This document shows positions 1 through 7,742 of a DNA stretch of 64,000 nucleotides, one piece after another. Position 1 is the stretch's first letter. Every line of letters begins with the position of its first letter. The translations under genes and the position numbers were made by a program. Location: NCBI GenBank assembly GCA_018062345.1, contig JAGOSL010000004.1, positions 1 through 64,000 on the forward strand, in the 5' to 3' direction. The notes under the pieces were generated by a model. It saw only the letters and a program-made list of their open reading frames with translations. It searched no databases and was not told where the DNA came from. The DNA is from Pseudomonadota bacterium. Lineage in GTDB: Bacteria > Pseudomonadota > Alphaproteobacteria > Paracaedibacterales > CAITNM01.

Positions 1-126
1 TTTCTCATACACGTCACCGCTCCTTCATTAATGGCTTTATTCATATCTTTTCAACCCTCGTCGCCTATGTCTTTAAATCTAATAAACCTGCCATCAAACT
101 TCATAACCTATTCCCGAACTGAGGTT
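1..126 (+). mobile_element. Right end of an IS982-type insertion sequence (partial)
   Basis: The first 122 bases encode the C-terminus of an IS982-like transposase. Just after its stop the sequence CCCGAACTGAGGTT (113-126) would, read from outside inward, begin AACCTCAGTTCGGG, which fits my memory of IS982 terminal repeats. The left end lies outside the window, so neither the second inverted repeat nor the target duplication can be verified. The exact end at 126 is therefore inferred. Confidence 0.6.
3..122 (+). CDS. IS982-family transposase, C-terminal fragment
   Basis: Reading from base 3 gives 39 residues beginning SHTRHRSFINGFIHIF and ending in NLFPN before TGA at 120-122. The pattern (S/H)xRHRS, then a hydrophobic stretch ending in LVAYVF and a KPAIKL tail, is the usual C-terminus of IS982-family DDE transposases. 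The gene runs off the left edge, so integrity of the catalytic domain is unknown. The recognition rests on motif memory only. The element sits directly against a methyltransferase-like gene that lacks its own start, which suggests that insertion disrupted that gene. Confidence 0.65.
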   Translation, partial: SHTRHRSFINGFIHIFSTLVAYVFKSNKPAIKLHNLFPN

Positions 127-1127
127 TTTACAATATTTCTGAAACCGTAAAAAGGGGCGGGGTTTCCATAAACGGCGTTGCTCACCAAAATATTTCTTTT
201 GGACGTTCGTTTTTTGAAAAGAATCAAGCCCCTGTAAATTCCATCGCAAGATTGCTTACAGGAAAATCTGAGTGGTGTAAAGAAGGAATTGAATGCACTG
301 AAACAAAAATGGCAGATATTGGGTGCGGATTGGGAGTCAGTGCAGTCAATCTAATTGCTCAAATAGTTGATATTTATGAAGCTGAACAATGGATTTTGGG
401 TACACCAATCCAATTTGATTTATTTGATATTGATCCACTTCATCAGCCTATTCTTCGAGCATTGGCTGGAATAGTAAATGCTGCATATCCTCAATATTTT
501 CATATAACAACTGGTGTACGGGATGTGACAGAGTTTGTTGGCGTAGATAAGCATGATATTGTGTTTTCTCTTCACTCCATGCATTACATACCAGAGTCTA
601 AATGGCCTCTGGCTATTTCAAACATTGAAGAGACAATGAAAGAAAATGCAATTTTACTTATAGCAACTGATTATGTAAAAGAATCAGACGAATTATTTTT
701 TACACGAGGCGTGTCATTGGATGAATTGGTGATTATCACCAATAAACGCTGTGATTTTTTAAACGCTGATACAGCATATGAGCCTGGTAAAATATGCGAT
801 AGCACTATGATAGATTCCAATAGATTTGGAGAAACAATTAAATCAGAGGGAGTTACAATGTATCGCAACACCCCAGGTCGTTTAACACCTGCGTCTATAA
901 GCTTGAATGAAATTAAGGAAAAACTTAAAAGAACACGCACTCTTGTTTTGTGGCCCTATTGTTTTAATGAAAGATCTTTGCCAACTGCAGTAATGCAATC
1001 TATTCCTACAAACAAACTGGAAATCACACATGCTGGATGGACATCTGAGTTACTTAAAAATCTAGATGGATCCCCTTCCTCTGCGGGTATACAGCTAGTA
1101 AAAAAATCTTCTGTTGCAGAAGCATAA
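127..1127 (+). pseudogene. SAM-dependent methyltransferase-like gene, 5' end cut off by the IS
   Basis: The frame is open from just after the transposase stop (123) to TAA at 1125-1127, about 334 codons. It has no ATG or GTG before 309. The only usable start is TTG at 252, which has no Shine-Dalgarno sequence. The translated stretch before 252 still looks like protein (for example NGVAHQNISFGRSFFEKN), so I read this as a gene whose N-terminus was removed by the IS. MADIGCGLG at about residues 20-28 counted from 252 is a class I SAM-binding motif I, followed by FDLFDIDP as the acidic motif II region and VFSLHSMHY as a motif IV-like segment. The substrate is unknown. A shortened 291-aa protein from 252 remains possible. 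The next gene is tRNA-Arg. Confidence 0.55.
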
Positions 1128-1161
1128 ATAACGGGTCACTTGAAATTTGTGAGGGATTCTC

Positions 1162-1190
1162 TTGAAATTCCCTTAAAGTTTAAGTACCTT
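1162..1190 (+). promoter_or_regulatory. Probable promoter of tRNA-Arg and kdsB
   Basis: TTGAAA (1162-1167), a 17-base spacer and TACCTT (1185-1190) would place transcription start a few bases before the tRNA at 1200. The -35 is good and the -10 is weak. No other promoter was seen between the tRNA and kdsB, so the two may be cotranscribed. Confidence 0.35.
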
Positions 1191-1199
1191 ATGAGAGTT

Positions 1200-1276
1200 G
1201 CGTCCTTAGCTCAGCTGGATAGAGCGGCGGCCTTCTAAGCCGTAGGTCAGAGGTTCGAATCCTCTAGGACGCGCCA
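1200..1276 (+). tRNA. tRNA-Arg(TCT)
   Basis: A full cloverleaf is visible in 77 bases. Acceptor GCGTCCT pairs with AGGACGC; the D arm is GCTC/GAGC; anticodon stem GCGGC/GCCGT closes the loop CTTCTAA with anticodon TCT; the T arm is AGAGG-TTCGAAT-CCTCT. The CCA tail is encoded. It reads AGA codons, which are common in this AT-rich sequence. Confidence 0.95.
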
Positions 1277-1308
1277 TTTCTAATGTTTTGCTCTTTTTAT
1301 GGAGTCTT

Positions 1309-2037
1309 ATGAAGGCTTTAATTGTCATCCCTGCCCGTTTAGAATCAACAAGACTTTCTAGAAAGGCCTTGGCTGATATTGCAGGCAAAACAATGATTGA
1401 GCGTGTTTTAGAACAAGCTAAAAAAAGCGGTGTAGGTGAAGTTGTTGTAGCAACATGCGGTAGCGAAATTGCAGACGTTATTGAAAAAGCAGGCAGCAAG
1501 GCTATTATCACAGACCCTCAACTTCCTTCAGGCACAGACAGAGTTTGGGCAGCATACGTTGCTATGGGGAAACCCAATGTTGATATTATTATCGGGTTGC
1601 AAGGGGACTTACCTCTTTTAGACTCAAGCTTGTTACATGAAATTATAAAACCGTTTAGTAATCCTGCTGTTGATGTTGCAACTTTAGGCACACCTATTAA
1701 GGATCTTGAAGACATTGAAAACCCTAATGATGTAAAAATTGTTATGGACGAGCCTAGAAACAACATGGCTAGAGCCATTTATTTTTCACGCGCAGCTGTT
1801 CCCTATGGAGCTAGTGTGTTTTACCATCATATTGGCATTTATGCATATCGGCCTAAGGCTCTTGAGGCGTATGTAAACAATCCACCTTGCCATTTAGAAA
1901 AAACAGAGAGACTAGAGCAACTTCGATTTTTGCAGCACGGTTTTCATATTGAGGTTGTACTGGTTGATTCGTCGCCGATTTCAGTTGATACTGCAGCAGA
2001 CTTAGAGCGAGCCAGAGCTGCGATTGGAAACCACTAA
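1309..2037 (+). CDS. kdsB: 3-deoxy-manno-octulosonate cytidylyltransferase (CMP-Kdo synthetase)
   Basis: This cytosolic enzyme activates Kdo with CTP to CMP-Kdo, the donor for the inner core of lipopolysaccharide. The N-terminus carries the nucleotide-binding IPARLESTRLSRKAL, then LPSGTDRVWAA and IIGLQGDLPLL, the metal-binding QGD(x)P motif, and later HIGIYAYR and the LEKTERLEQLR segment. All are hallmarks of KdsB. Length is 242 aa, normal for the family. ATG at 1309 follows GGAG; an earlier in-frame TTG at 1288 would add seven non-conserved residues and is rejected. Its presence implies Kdo-containing LPS, unlike in Rickettsiales that lack LPS. It follows tRNA-Arg by 32 bases. Confidence 0.95.
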   Translation: MKALIVIPARLESTRLSRKALADIAGKTMIERVLEQAKKSGVGEVVVATCGSEIADVIEKAGSKAIITDPQLPSGTDRVWAAYVAMGKPNVDIIIGLQGDLPLLDSSLLHEIIKPFSNPAVDVATLGTPIKDLEDIENPNDVKIVMDEPRNNMARAIYFSRAAVPYGASVFYHHIGIYAYRPKALEAYVNNPPCHLEKTERLEQLRFLQHGFHIEVVLVDSSPISVDTAADLERARAAIGNH

Positions 2038-2055
2038 TAAATGAAGGATCATTGA

Positions 2056-2190
2056 ATGAAAAACACACTTTTGCTAATTATTGCACTTGTTTTAATAGGT
2101 GTTGGCATATTTCTTGGCATTGGCATTCGCACAAAGTCAAGCATTGTAGAAAGACCAATCAATCTGGCGATAACAGAAAATAAATCTTAA
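2056..2190 (+). CDS. Small single-pass membrane protein, 44 aa, unknown
   Basis: An ATG at 2056 preceded by AAGGAT opens a 44-codon frame. Residues 4-24 form one hydrophobic helix (LLLIIALVLIGVGIFLGIGI), followed by a short polar tail that begins RTKSS and ends TENKS. I do not recognise the family. It lies 18 bases behind kdsB and 28 bases ahead of ccmC on the same strand, so it may belong to the cytochrome c maturation transcript. Size and topology resemble small Ccm accessory subunits such as CcmD, but the position before ccmC is unusual. It could be a chance frame, though the ribosome site and clear helix argue against that. Confidence 0.5.
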   Translation: MKNTLLLIIALVLIGVGIFLGIGIRTKSSIVERPINLAITENKS

Positions 2191-2218
2191 GTTTTTGCTT
2201 GTGGAATGATATTGCCAG

Positions 2219-2893
2219 ATGACCCCTGCAAAACTTAAGCGGATTATCCCGCGCCTGCATACTCCTGCGTTATGGATTTTTCTGATTTCATCTTCTGTGG
2301 CATTATTTGATGCTTTGTATCTTTCGCCTTCTGATTATTTGCATGGTGATTTGGTGCGTATTTTATATGTACATGTTCCGGCAGCATGGTTTGCAGTAGG
2401 CATTTATACCATCATGGGGGTTTTCAGCTTTATAAGCCTTGTTTTACGCGCACCCTTTTACAGCATCTGCGCACAAAGCCTAGCGGTTCCTGGATGCATA
2501 CTAACCGTTATCTGCATGGTAACTGGAGCATTGTGGGGAAAGCCTGCCTGGGGTACGTGGTGGGTATGGGATGCCAGGCTAACTTCGGTTGTTGTGCTTT
2601 TTTTCTTGTATATTGGTTATATTAACTTTTGTGATGGAGCGCTGAACAAGGCAGCCAGCATTTTGAACGTGGTTGGTTTAATTAACGTTCCGATTATTAA
2701 ATGGTCAGTAGACTGGTGGTTTACTCTGCATCAGCCATCTTCATTTTTTCTAACGCAAAAGCCAGCTATAGCTTCAGAGATGCTTGTTCCTTTAGTGCTG
2801 ATGGCAATTGCGTTTCTTTGCTGGTGCTTCGCTGTATTTGCGCACCTGTTCCGCATAAATATGGAACGCTTTCAGCGGATACACCATGCGTAA
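2219..2893 (+). CDS. ccmC: Heme exporter/handling protein CcmC
   Basis: CcmC is an inner-membrane protein of system I cytochrome c maturation. It presents heme in a periplasmic tryptophan-rich loop for covalent loading onto CcmE. The 224-aa protein has six hydrophobic helices and the signature WGTWWVWDAR at about residues 111-120. Periplasmic histidines flank the loop (YVHVPAAW near 51; FTLHQPSS near 170). ATG at 2219 gives the normal N-terminus. ccmA and ccmB are not in the window; a ccmD-sized gene and ccmE follow with overlaps, so the three are translated as a unit. Confidence 0.93.
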   Translation: MTPAKLKRIIPRLHTPALWIFLISSSVALFDALYLSPSDYLHGDLVRILYVHVPAAWFAVGIYTIMGVFSFISLVLRAPFYSICAQSLAVPGCILTVICMVTGALWGKPAWGTWWVWDARLTSVVVLFFLYIGYINFCDGALNKAASILNVVGLINVPIIKWSVDWWFTLHQPSSFFLTQKPAIASEMLVPLVLMAIAFLCWCFAVFAHLFRINMERFQRIHHA

Positions 2894-3020
2894 ATGGGGA
2901 GTAGCAGCTAGCTTTTCGACTATCTTTGGTCTGATTATCTGTTCACACCTTGATTTCTTTGTGGTGCTTGCTTATATGGGAACATTTGGAGTATTAGCAG
3001 GAATGGTCTATGACCACTAG
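2886..3020 (+). CDS. CcmD-like small membrane protein
   Basis: An ATG at 2886 overlaps the last codons of ccmC, and the TAG at 3018-3020 overlaps the first codons of ccmE (start 3010). The 44 residues have hydrophobic segments at about 5-19 and 24-41 ([19 protein letters not shown]). Position between ccmC and ccmE and size fit CcmD, the small subunit that helps release holo-CcmE from the CcmABC complex. The sequence has the aromatic-rich helix but lacks the usual arginine-rich tail, so the assignment is by synteny rather than by motif. Confidence 0.55.
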   Translation: MRKWGVAASFSTIFGLIICSHLDFFVVLAYMGTFGVLAGMVYDH

Positions 3021-3402
3021 AGCAAAGCAGCGCGCTTTAAAAATTATTTTAATTTTATGTTTTCTTACAGGCGTTGGTCTATTTTTAGCGGGTGCCTTGA
3101 GAGAGAATATTGTTTACTTCAAGACACCAAGTGAGCTTTTGCAAATGCAAGAAGTACCAAAGACGTTGCGACTAGGTGGATTGGTTGTAAAAGGTAGCTT
3201 GCACACAACAAGAGGTTTTCACCAATTTATGGTGACTGACAACACTACAGAAGTGATTGTACACTACGCTGGCCGCTTACCGGATCTATTTCGAGAGGAG
3301 CAAGGAGTAGTGGCTATTGGTCATTATGATGCAGCGACAAAAATCTTTACAGCCACTCAATTACTTGCGAAACACGACCAGTATTACAGACCTAAATACT
3401 AG
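3010..3402 (+). CDS. ccmE: Cytochrome c-type biogenesis heme chaperone CcmE
   Basis: CcmE binds heme covalently in the periplasm and delivers it to apocytochromes c. The 130-aa protein has an N-terminal signal anchor (about residues 10-28), an OB-fold domain with [13 protein letters not shown] and [16 protein letters not shown], and the catalytic HxxxY site as AKHDQYYRP (His122, Tyr126). The C-terminal tail is very short. It overlaps the ccmD-like gene by 11 bases. Its 3' end overlaps the convergent thyX by 11 bases. A likely client is the CXXCH cytochrome encoded at 6307-6840. Confidence 0.93.
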   Translation: MTTRAKQRALKIILILCFLTGVGLFLAGALRENIVYFKTPSELLQMQEVPKTLRLGGLVVKGSLHTTRGFHQFMVTDNTTEVIVHYAGRLPDLFREEQGVVAIGHYDAATKIFTATQLLAKHDQYYRPKY

Positions 3403-4330
3403 GACTTTCTAATGTTTTCTCCATTTCAGCCCACTCACGTGCGGTAAGGCCGCTGTTTTCTTTGGTAACAACCTCTCCGTTCAGACGTCGTCGCAGAGCG
3501 GCAAGCATTTTTGATGAGAAAACGGCTGCGCCCATGCGGTAATCCATAAAGGCATCATACGCAAAAGGTACCCATTTTTTCAAAATATCAATCATAACAT
3601 CTGCATAGGCTTGAATTTCATACTGAGCATGAGAATCTGCACGAAGCCTTAAAAAGTGCATAAGGTTATGCAAATCAATTTTCCAATACCATTGTGTATA
3701 ATAATTAACAGGTAAGTTCATGCGCGCTAATTCGCGAGCTAAACTTGGCCTGCCCTCTTCTTCTTTTTCATTGAGAAGATATTCGTAAGTATCATACGTC
3801 TGCATAGCATCGCGTTTTAAAAGATCAAGAACTTTTTGAGCATATTCACCGTCTAGTACTTCACCGCGGCCTTGATTATTGATAGTTGATTGAGCTGCCA
3901 GGTGACGCGCCTCTGGCATGTAAAATTCTCTATCTAGGATTGAATAACGTGCTGAATATTCATTCACATTTGCTGTGCGATGGCGAATCCACTGGCGTGC
4001 AATAAAAATAGGAACTTTAATGTGGAATTTTATCTCGCACATTTCAAAAGGAGTGGTGTGCCAGTGACGCATCAAATAATTGATTAAACCACGGTCTTCA
4101 CTAACCTTTTTAGTGCCCTTACCGTAGGAAACGCGTGCGGCTTGAACAATTGCCGAATCATCACCCATATAATCAACAACACGTACAAAACCATGGTCAA
4201 GCACAGGCATGGGTTCATACAAAATTTTTTCTAATGCCGGAACGGTTGCTCGTTTTGTTTGAAACGATTCAGCAGTCTGCTCAGCCAGTTCTTGAGCATG
4301 TTGTGCATTTATGCGAGCAGCTTCTTCCAT
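3392..4330 (-). CDS. thyX: Flavin-dependent thymidylate synthase
   Basis: ThyX makes dTMP from dUMP with methylenetetrahydrofolate and reduced FAD, releasing tetrahydrofolate rather than dihydrofolate. The family signature RHR(x)7S is intact as [11 protein letters not shown] at about residues 116-126, with SARY following and HWHTTPFE upstream. ATG at 4330 directly follows an in-frame GTG; ATG is preferred. At 312 aa it is longer than compact ThyX proteins because of an N-terminal helix and a C-terminal tail, as in alphaproteobacterial members. No thyA or folA is in the window. A divergent MTHFR-like folate gene lies at 24087-24797. Confidence 0.95.
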   Translation of the reverse strand: MEEAARINAQHAQELAEQTAESFQTKRATVPALEKILYEPMPVLDHGFVRVVDYMGDDSAIVQAARVSYGKGTKKVSEDRGLINYLMRHWHTTPFEMCEIKFHIKVPIFIARQWIRHRTANVNEYSARYSILDREFYMPEARHLAAQSTINNQGRGEVLDGEYAQKVLDLLKRDAMQTYDTYEYLLNEKEEEGRPSLARELARMNLPVNYYTQWYWKIDLHNLMHFLRLRADSHAQYEIQAYADVMIDILKKWVPFAYDAFMDYRMGAAVFSSKMLAALRRRLNGEVVTKENSGLTAREWAEMEKTLESPSI

Positions 4331-4404
4331 CACTTGTATAATTTTAAATTACGTTACAAACTATACTAGAGAATGTTGCGTAAAAATCCAAGGGAAAAGC
4401 GCCG

Positions 4405-4869
4405 ATGATACCTCAACATAAAATGATAAAAATGCGTGCACTAGACACAACCGATTTGCACCATATAGCGGAACAGCTACGCGATGGACTTTGCCCAATT
4501 ATGGCAATGGTGCACGAGCGCGAGAGCTTTACGCTACTTGTTAATCGATTTTGTTGGAATCATGAAGAAAAAGCAGACGGCACGCTTTTGCACTTCCGTT
4601 CTCATGTAGGGTTACTGTTCCGACATGTGCAAAAAGTCCAGCGCAAAGGGTTTGAACAGCACTCAAAAGACCGCATTTTAAACTTGTTGCACATTGAACT
4701 AAGACAAAGCACTAAAGATACTTGGGTTCATCTGGTTTTTTCAAAAGGTTATGAAATTCGCCTTTTGGTGGAAAAACTTGAAGCGTATCTTAGTGACTTG
4801 CACGACCCCTGGCCAACGCGTTCTAAGCCAATGCATTTGCATGAGCATTTAGAAGCAATGATTGCTTAA
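4405..4869 (+). CDS. DUF2948 family protein
   Basis: The 154-aa protein matches the DUF2948 pattern known from alphaproteobacteria: an N-terminal MRALDTTDLHHIAEQLRDGLC, FTLLVNRFCW, a block of HVGLLFRHV, LNLLHIELRQ, and the closing LEAYLSDLHDPWPTRSKP. Function is unknown; it has no signal peptide or membrane segment, so it is probably cytosolic. In other alphaproteobacteria the gene is often near murA and hisD, but here it stands alone between divergent thyX and a convergent gene three bases away. ATG at 4405 or the internal ATG at 4420 or 4429 are possible starts. Confidence 0.75.
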   Translation: MIPQHKMIKMRALDTTDLHHIAEQLRDGLCPIMAMVHERESFTLLVNRFCWNHEEKADGTLLHFRSHVGLLFRHVQKVQRKGFEQHSKDRILNLLHIELRQSTKDTWVHLVFSKGYEIRLLVEKLEAYLSDLHDPWPTRSKPMHLHEHLEAMIA

Positions 4870-4872
4870 GCA

Positions 4873-6087
4873 TTAGGTTTCAGAAAACCATTTTTGCTCA
4901 AATTGAATGATTTTTCCAAAAAGACTTGAATGTTCCCTTTCTAGGCGTACCATTGATGCTTTCAGTGTTTGAACAACTTCAAAAACTGCTGACGCGTTAA
5001 CATATTTGTATTTCATATATATGCGCAAATGAGCAAGTGATTGAGCAAATTTTGTAGGTTTAGCCGGGTGGTCTGTAGCATGATAATCAGCAAGACTTAG
5101 CAGGGCATCTTGGTCGTGGCTAACATTTTCTTCAAGAATCGTTAGAGCAGCAGCAAAATCTATTTTTGCCTGCTCATGATCAGTTGTAATGGCGGCTTGT
5201 TCATAGAGGGCTGAGCCATAATAATTCCCAGCGGCTATCTTGTTAAGCTTATAGGCTTGCAAAAAATAACTTAGCGCAGATGGAGTTTCTGTTGGAAAAT
5301 GTGCGTTATTATTATTTCCATTAGATACAGTTACCCCTGCACCTATTAATGCCTCTATATTGCTTGGTTCTAATGCTAAGGCGCTTTGATAACACCTAAG
5401 TGCAGACCAACAATAAAATCCCTGATCTATACTTTCAGCAAGAGCTATGTATGCACGAGCATTTGGTGCTGAACCTATGATACGCCTTAGAGCAGCTTTG
5501 TATTCAAAGTGACTGAGAGCAGGATTGTCTGTTTGTTGGTCAATTTCTAGCATGACCGTTAGATATTCTGCATTTCTTTGAATGGCTAAATCTTCAGCTT
5601 TTTCAAGAACTGATTTTACTTCTTGCCCATACCCGGTGAGAATATTGTCAGCAAACATACAAGCAATATAAAAAATTGCGCTGATATTTTCTTCTATACT
5701 AGCCACCCTTAAAAAAATTTTAAGAGCTTCTGCATTTATCTGCGGTAAAAATCTGGAAACTCCGTAACGATATGCAAGACCTACTTCAATCCAATCTTCA
5801 GAGGTACCATCACCACAAAGAACTAATTTTTCTAATCTTTTAAATCTTGCTTCTGAAATTTCATAAGAGTGTTTTTGAATAGGAATTGATACTAGATCTC
5901 CTTCAAGAGCAGCAGCTTTTAACAACTGAGGATTTCTAATACAAAAATGCGTAGAAGAAGTTTTTGTTTCTTGCACTTCTATATCTAGTGCTGAAGATAC
6001 AGTATTAATGGCGACCAAAGAAGTAAACAGAATACGAGAAAGGTATGGTAACAAGCAGCATTTCCATATATTAGCATAATAATACAT
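4873..6087 (-). CDS. Predicted exported TPR-like protein, unknown
   Basis: This 404-aa protein begins with a hydrophobic stretch at about residues 10-33 (LLPYLSRILFTSLVAINTV) that looks like a signal peptide. The body is rich in alpha-helical repeats of TPR/Sel1 type: for example the segments around 210-250 (AYIALAESIDQGFYCW, SALRCYQSALALEPSN) and 275-305 (SALSYFLQAYKLNK). Such repeats mediate protein-protein contacts. No catalytic motif is visible. It ends three bases from the convergent DUF2948 gene. It could be a periplasmic or host-directed helical scaffold; the assignment is structural only. Confidence 0.6.
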   Translation of the reverse strand: MYYYANIWKCCLLPYLSRILFTSLVAINTVSSALDIEVQETKTSSTHFCIRNPQLLKAAALEGDLVSIPIQKHSYEISEARFKRLEKLVLCGDGTSEDWIEVGLAYRYGVSRFLPQINAEALKIFLRVASIEENISAIFYIACMFADNILTGYGQEVKSVLEKAEDLAIQRNAEYLTVMLEIDQQTDNPALSHFEYKAALRRIIGSAPNARAYIALAESIDQGFYCWSALRCYQSALALEPSNIEALIGAGVTVSNGNNNNAHFPTETPSALSYFLQAYKLNKIAAGNYYGSALYEQAAITTDHEQAKIDFAAALTILEENVSHDQDALLSLADYHATDHPAKPTKFAQSLAHLRIYMKYKYVNASAVFEVVQTLKASMVRLEREHSSLFGKIIQFEQKWFSET

Positions 6088-6306
6088 TCTAAAAGGTTAT
6101 GCTTAATTTAATGTTAAAATTGAATATTAATAAAAACAAATTAACTATAATTTTAATGTTTTGTGTTTATTATTTTTGATAAATTTTAATTATATTTTAT
6201 GCTTGATGATATTATTATAGCGAAAATGCTAGCAATTTCCTGCAATACTTAAGCAGGAACTCCACATGCAATCCATACGCCAGAAATTCATCAATTCTTA
6301 AAGAAG

Positions 6307-6840
6307 TTACGGTAGGGGAATTGGGGTATCAGCAAGCGTTCGAAGATACGCGATTAAATCAGCGCGTTCTTGGGCGTTAGAAAGCCCAACAAATGACATT
6401 TTCGTGCCTTTAATATATTCTCTGGGTTTGTGAAAAAAATGATTAAGACTTTCATAATCCCACTTGCCACCATGAGATTTCATGCTTTGTGAATATGCAT
6501 AATCTGCTGCATGAGCAACCGCATTCATGACGATTCCCCAAAGATTAGGACCCGTTCGATGCGCCCCCCTTTTTTCAAAAGTGTGACATTGCAAGCATTT
6601 TTTAGCGACCTTTTCTCCGTTAGCTACATTTGCTTTGGCAAGTAGGGGTGATATTGGCTCAAATGTTTTTTCCTCGTTATCAGAACTTGTTGAAACTTGT
6701 TCTCGTGCATCGATACCCAAAATATTTTTTTGCAGGTGAACTGGACGCACTAATTCATCAGCAATAAGATGAAAAACTTGCATACATAAAAGGGCAATCA
6801 AGATGCTTGCAAAAATCTTGTTAGATTCAAAATTATTCAT
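6307..6840 (-). CDS. Membrane-anchored class I cytochrome c (CycM-like)
   Basis: The 177-aa protein has an N-terminal hydrophobic anchor (about 9-28), a 45-residue linker and a cytochrome c domain with heme site CLQCH (about 82-86) and the distal methionine in KGTKMSF (about Met148). Sequence around RTGPNLWGIV and a C-terminal ERADLIAYLRTL helix is typical of mitochondrial-type cytochrome c. Anchored forms of this kind (CycM, c552) pass electrons between the bc1 complex and the aa3 oxidase. Its ATGA start overlaps the end of the hydrolase gene by four bases. Heme attachment would depend on the Ccm system encoded at 2219-3402. Confidence 0.85.
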   Translation of the reverse strand: MNNFESNKIFASILIALLCMQVFHLIADELVRPVHLQKNILGIDAREQVSTSSDNEEKTFEPISPLLAKANVANGEKVAKKCLQCHTFEKRGAHRTGPNLWGIVMNAVAHAADYAYSQSMKSHGGKWDYESLNHFFHKPREYIKGTKMSFVGLSNAQERADLIAYLRTLADTPIPLP

Positions 6841-7742
6841 ACAGAAATTTCATCATAAAATCGCTTCATCACAGCTAACAGCTCATTCTCAAAAAGCTTA
6901 GGACGAATGTGCCCCATACCATCTATGGTGGTAAGAGTGCCATTGTAATGATTCGCTGTTTTTTTTGCATGAGTAATGGGCAACATAGGATCAGCACTGC
7001 CATGTATGACGTGAACTGGGCAAGATGCACTAATATGGTAATAGCTCATCGGACCTTGCCCGCACGCCATAATGTGATTATGGGTAATGGCAGGTAGCAC
7101 ATCTTTATTGCGACGCAAATAAGCTTTTTCCAATATGGGTATCCACTCTGCCTTATCAAAGGGACATTCATTACCATTAAACAGCTTCAAAATCTTAAGA
7201 CTTTTAAAAAGCCAAGAATCAAAGTTTGATTGATCAATGGGGCCAATAGTTTTTAGCTCGTCTAAAACTTCTTTGTTAGGCGGCGGTAAATCATTAGCAG
7301 CAAGAGTACCCATCATAGCCTTTGTCATGGGTGAAAAATCGACGGTGCTCATGATGAGTGTGACGCTAAAAATTCTTTCAGCAGATCTGTGCATGCAAAG
7401 CTGGGCCAAATATCCCCCCATAGAAGCCCCTACCAAATGAGCTTTTTGTATGCCATACCCATCTAGAATACGAATGATATCATCACTTAAATCATACAAG
7501 GTGTAAGGTTCAGCCATGTAATTAACATGGGACGACTGCCCTACGTCACGATGATCATAACGTATAACAAAAAATTCTTTTGCAAGCTGCTGGCAAAAAG
7601 AATCACTCCACATTATTCCTTGCCCTGCAACACCCATAATCAAGAGAATCGGTGGTTTTTTGCTTTTTCCAAAACTTTCAGTCCAAAGCTCAATCGACCC
7701 TGATTGAACAAATCTCTCTTGTGGAACTGAAGCCTTAGTCAT
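6837..7742 (-). CDS. Alpha/beta hydrolase
   Basis: A 301-aa soluble alpha/beta-hydrolase fold protein. The nucleophile elbow is GASMGG (Ser107), the oxyanion-region motif is IMGVAGQG near residue 36, the acid is in HGSADPMLP (about 250) and the histidine in GMGHIRP (about 275). It resembles small-molecule esterases of the RdmC/proline iminopeptidase type; the substrate cannot be told. It overlaps the end of tolB by eight bases and the start of the cytochrome gene by four, so tolB, hydrolase and cytochrome form one minus-strand transcript. The link to Tol function is probably positional only. Confidence 0.85.
   Translation of the reverse strand: MTKASVPQERFVQSGSIELWTESFGKSKKPPILLIMGVAGQGIMWSDSFCQQLAKEFFVIRYDHRDVGQSSHVNYMAEPYTLYDLSDDIIRILDGYGIQKAHLVGASMGGYLAQLCMHRSAERIFSVTLIMSTVDFSPMTKAMMGTLAANDLPPPNKEVLDELKTIGPIDQSNFDSWLFKSLKILKLFNGNECPFDKAEWIPILEKAYLRRNKDVLPAITHNHIMACGQGPMSYYHISASCPVHVIHGSADPMLPITHAKKTANHYNGTLTTIDGMGHIRPKLFENELLAVMKRFYDEISV

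Noticed and set aside
671-940. 89-aa minus-strand frame opposite the methyltransferase-like gene
   Set aside because: No ribosome site and fully inside the plus-strand frame; a shadow.
1206-1511. Minus-strand frame ending in MARPRGFEPLTYGLEGRR-like residues
   Set aside because: It is the antisense translation of tRNA-Arg and kdsB, a well-known spurious annotation type.
6088-6306. Possible RNA gene in the 219-base gap
   Set aside because: The stretch is uniformly AT-rich with no stable hairpin or tRNA-like fold; it probably just holds promoter sequence for the TPR-like gene.
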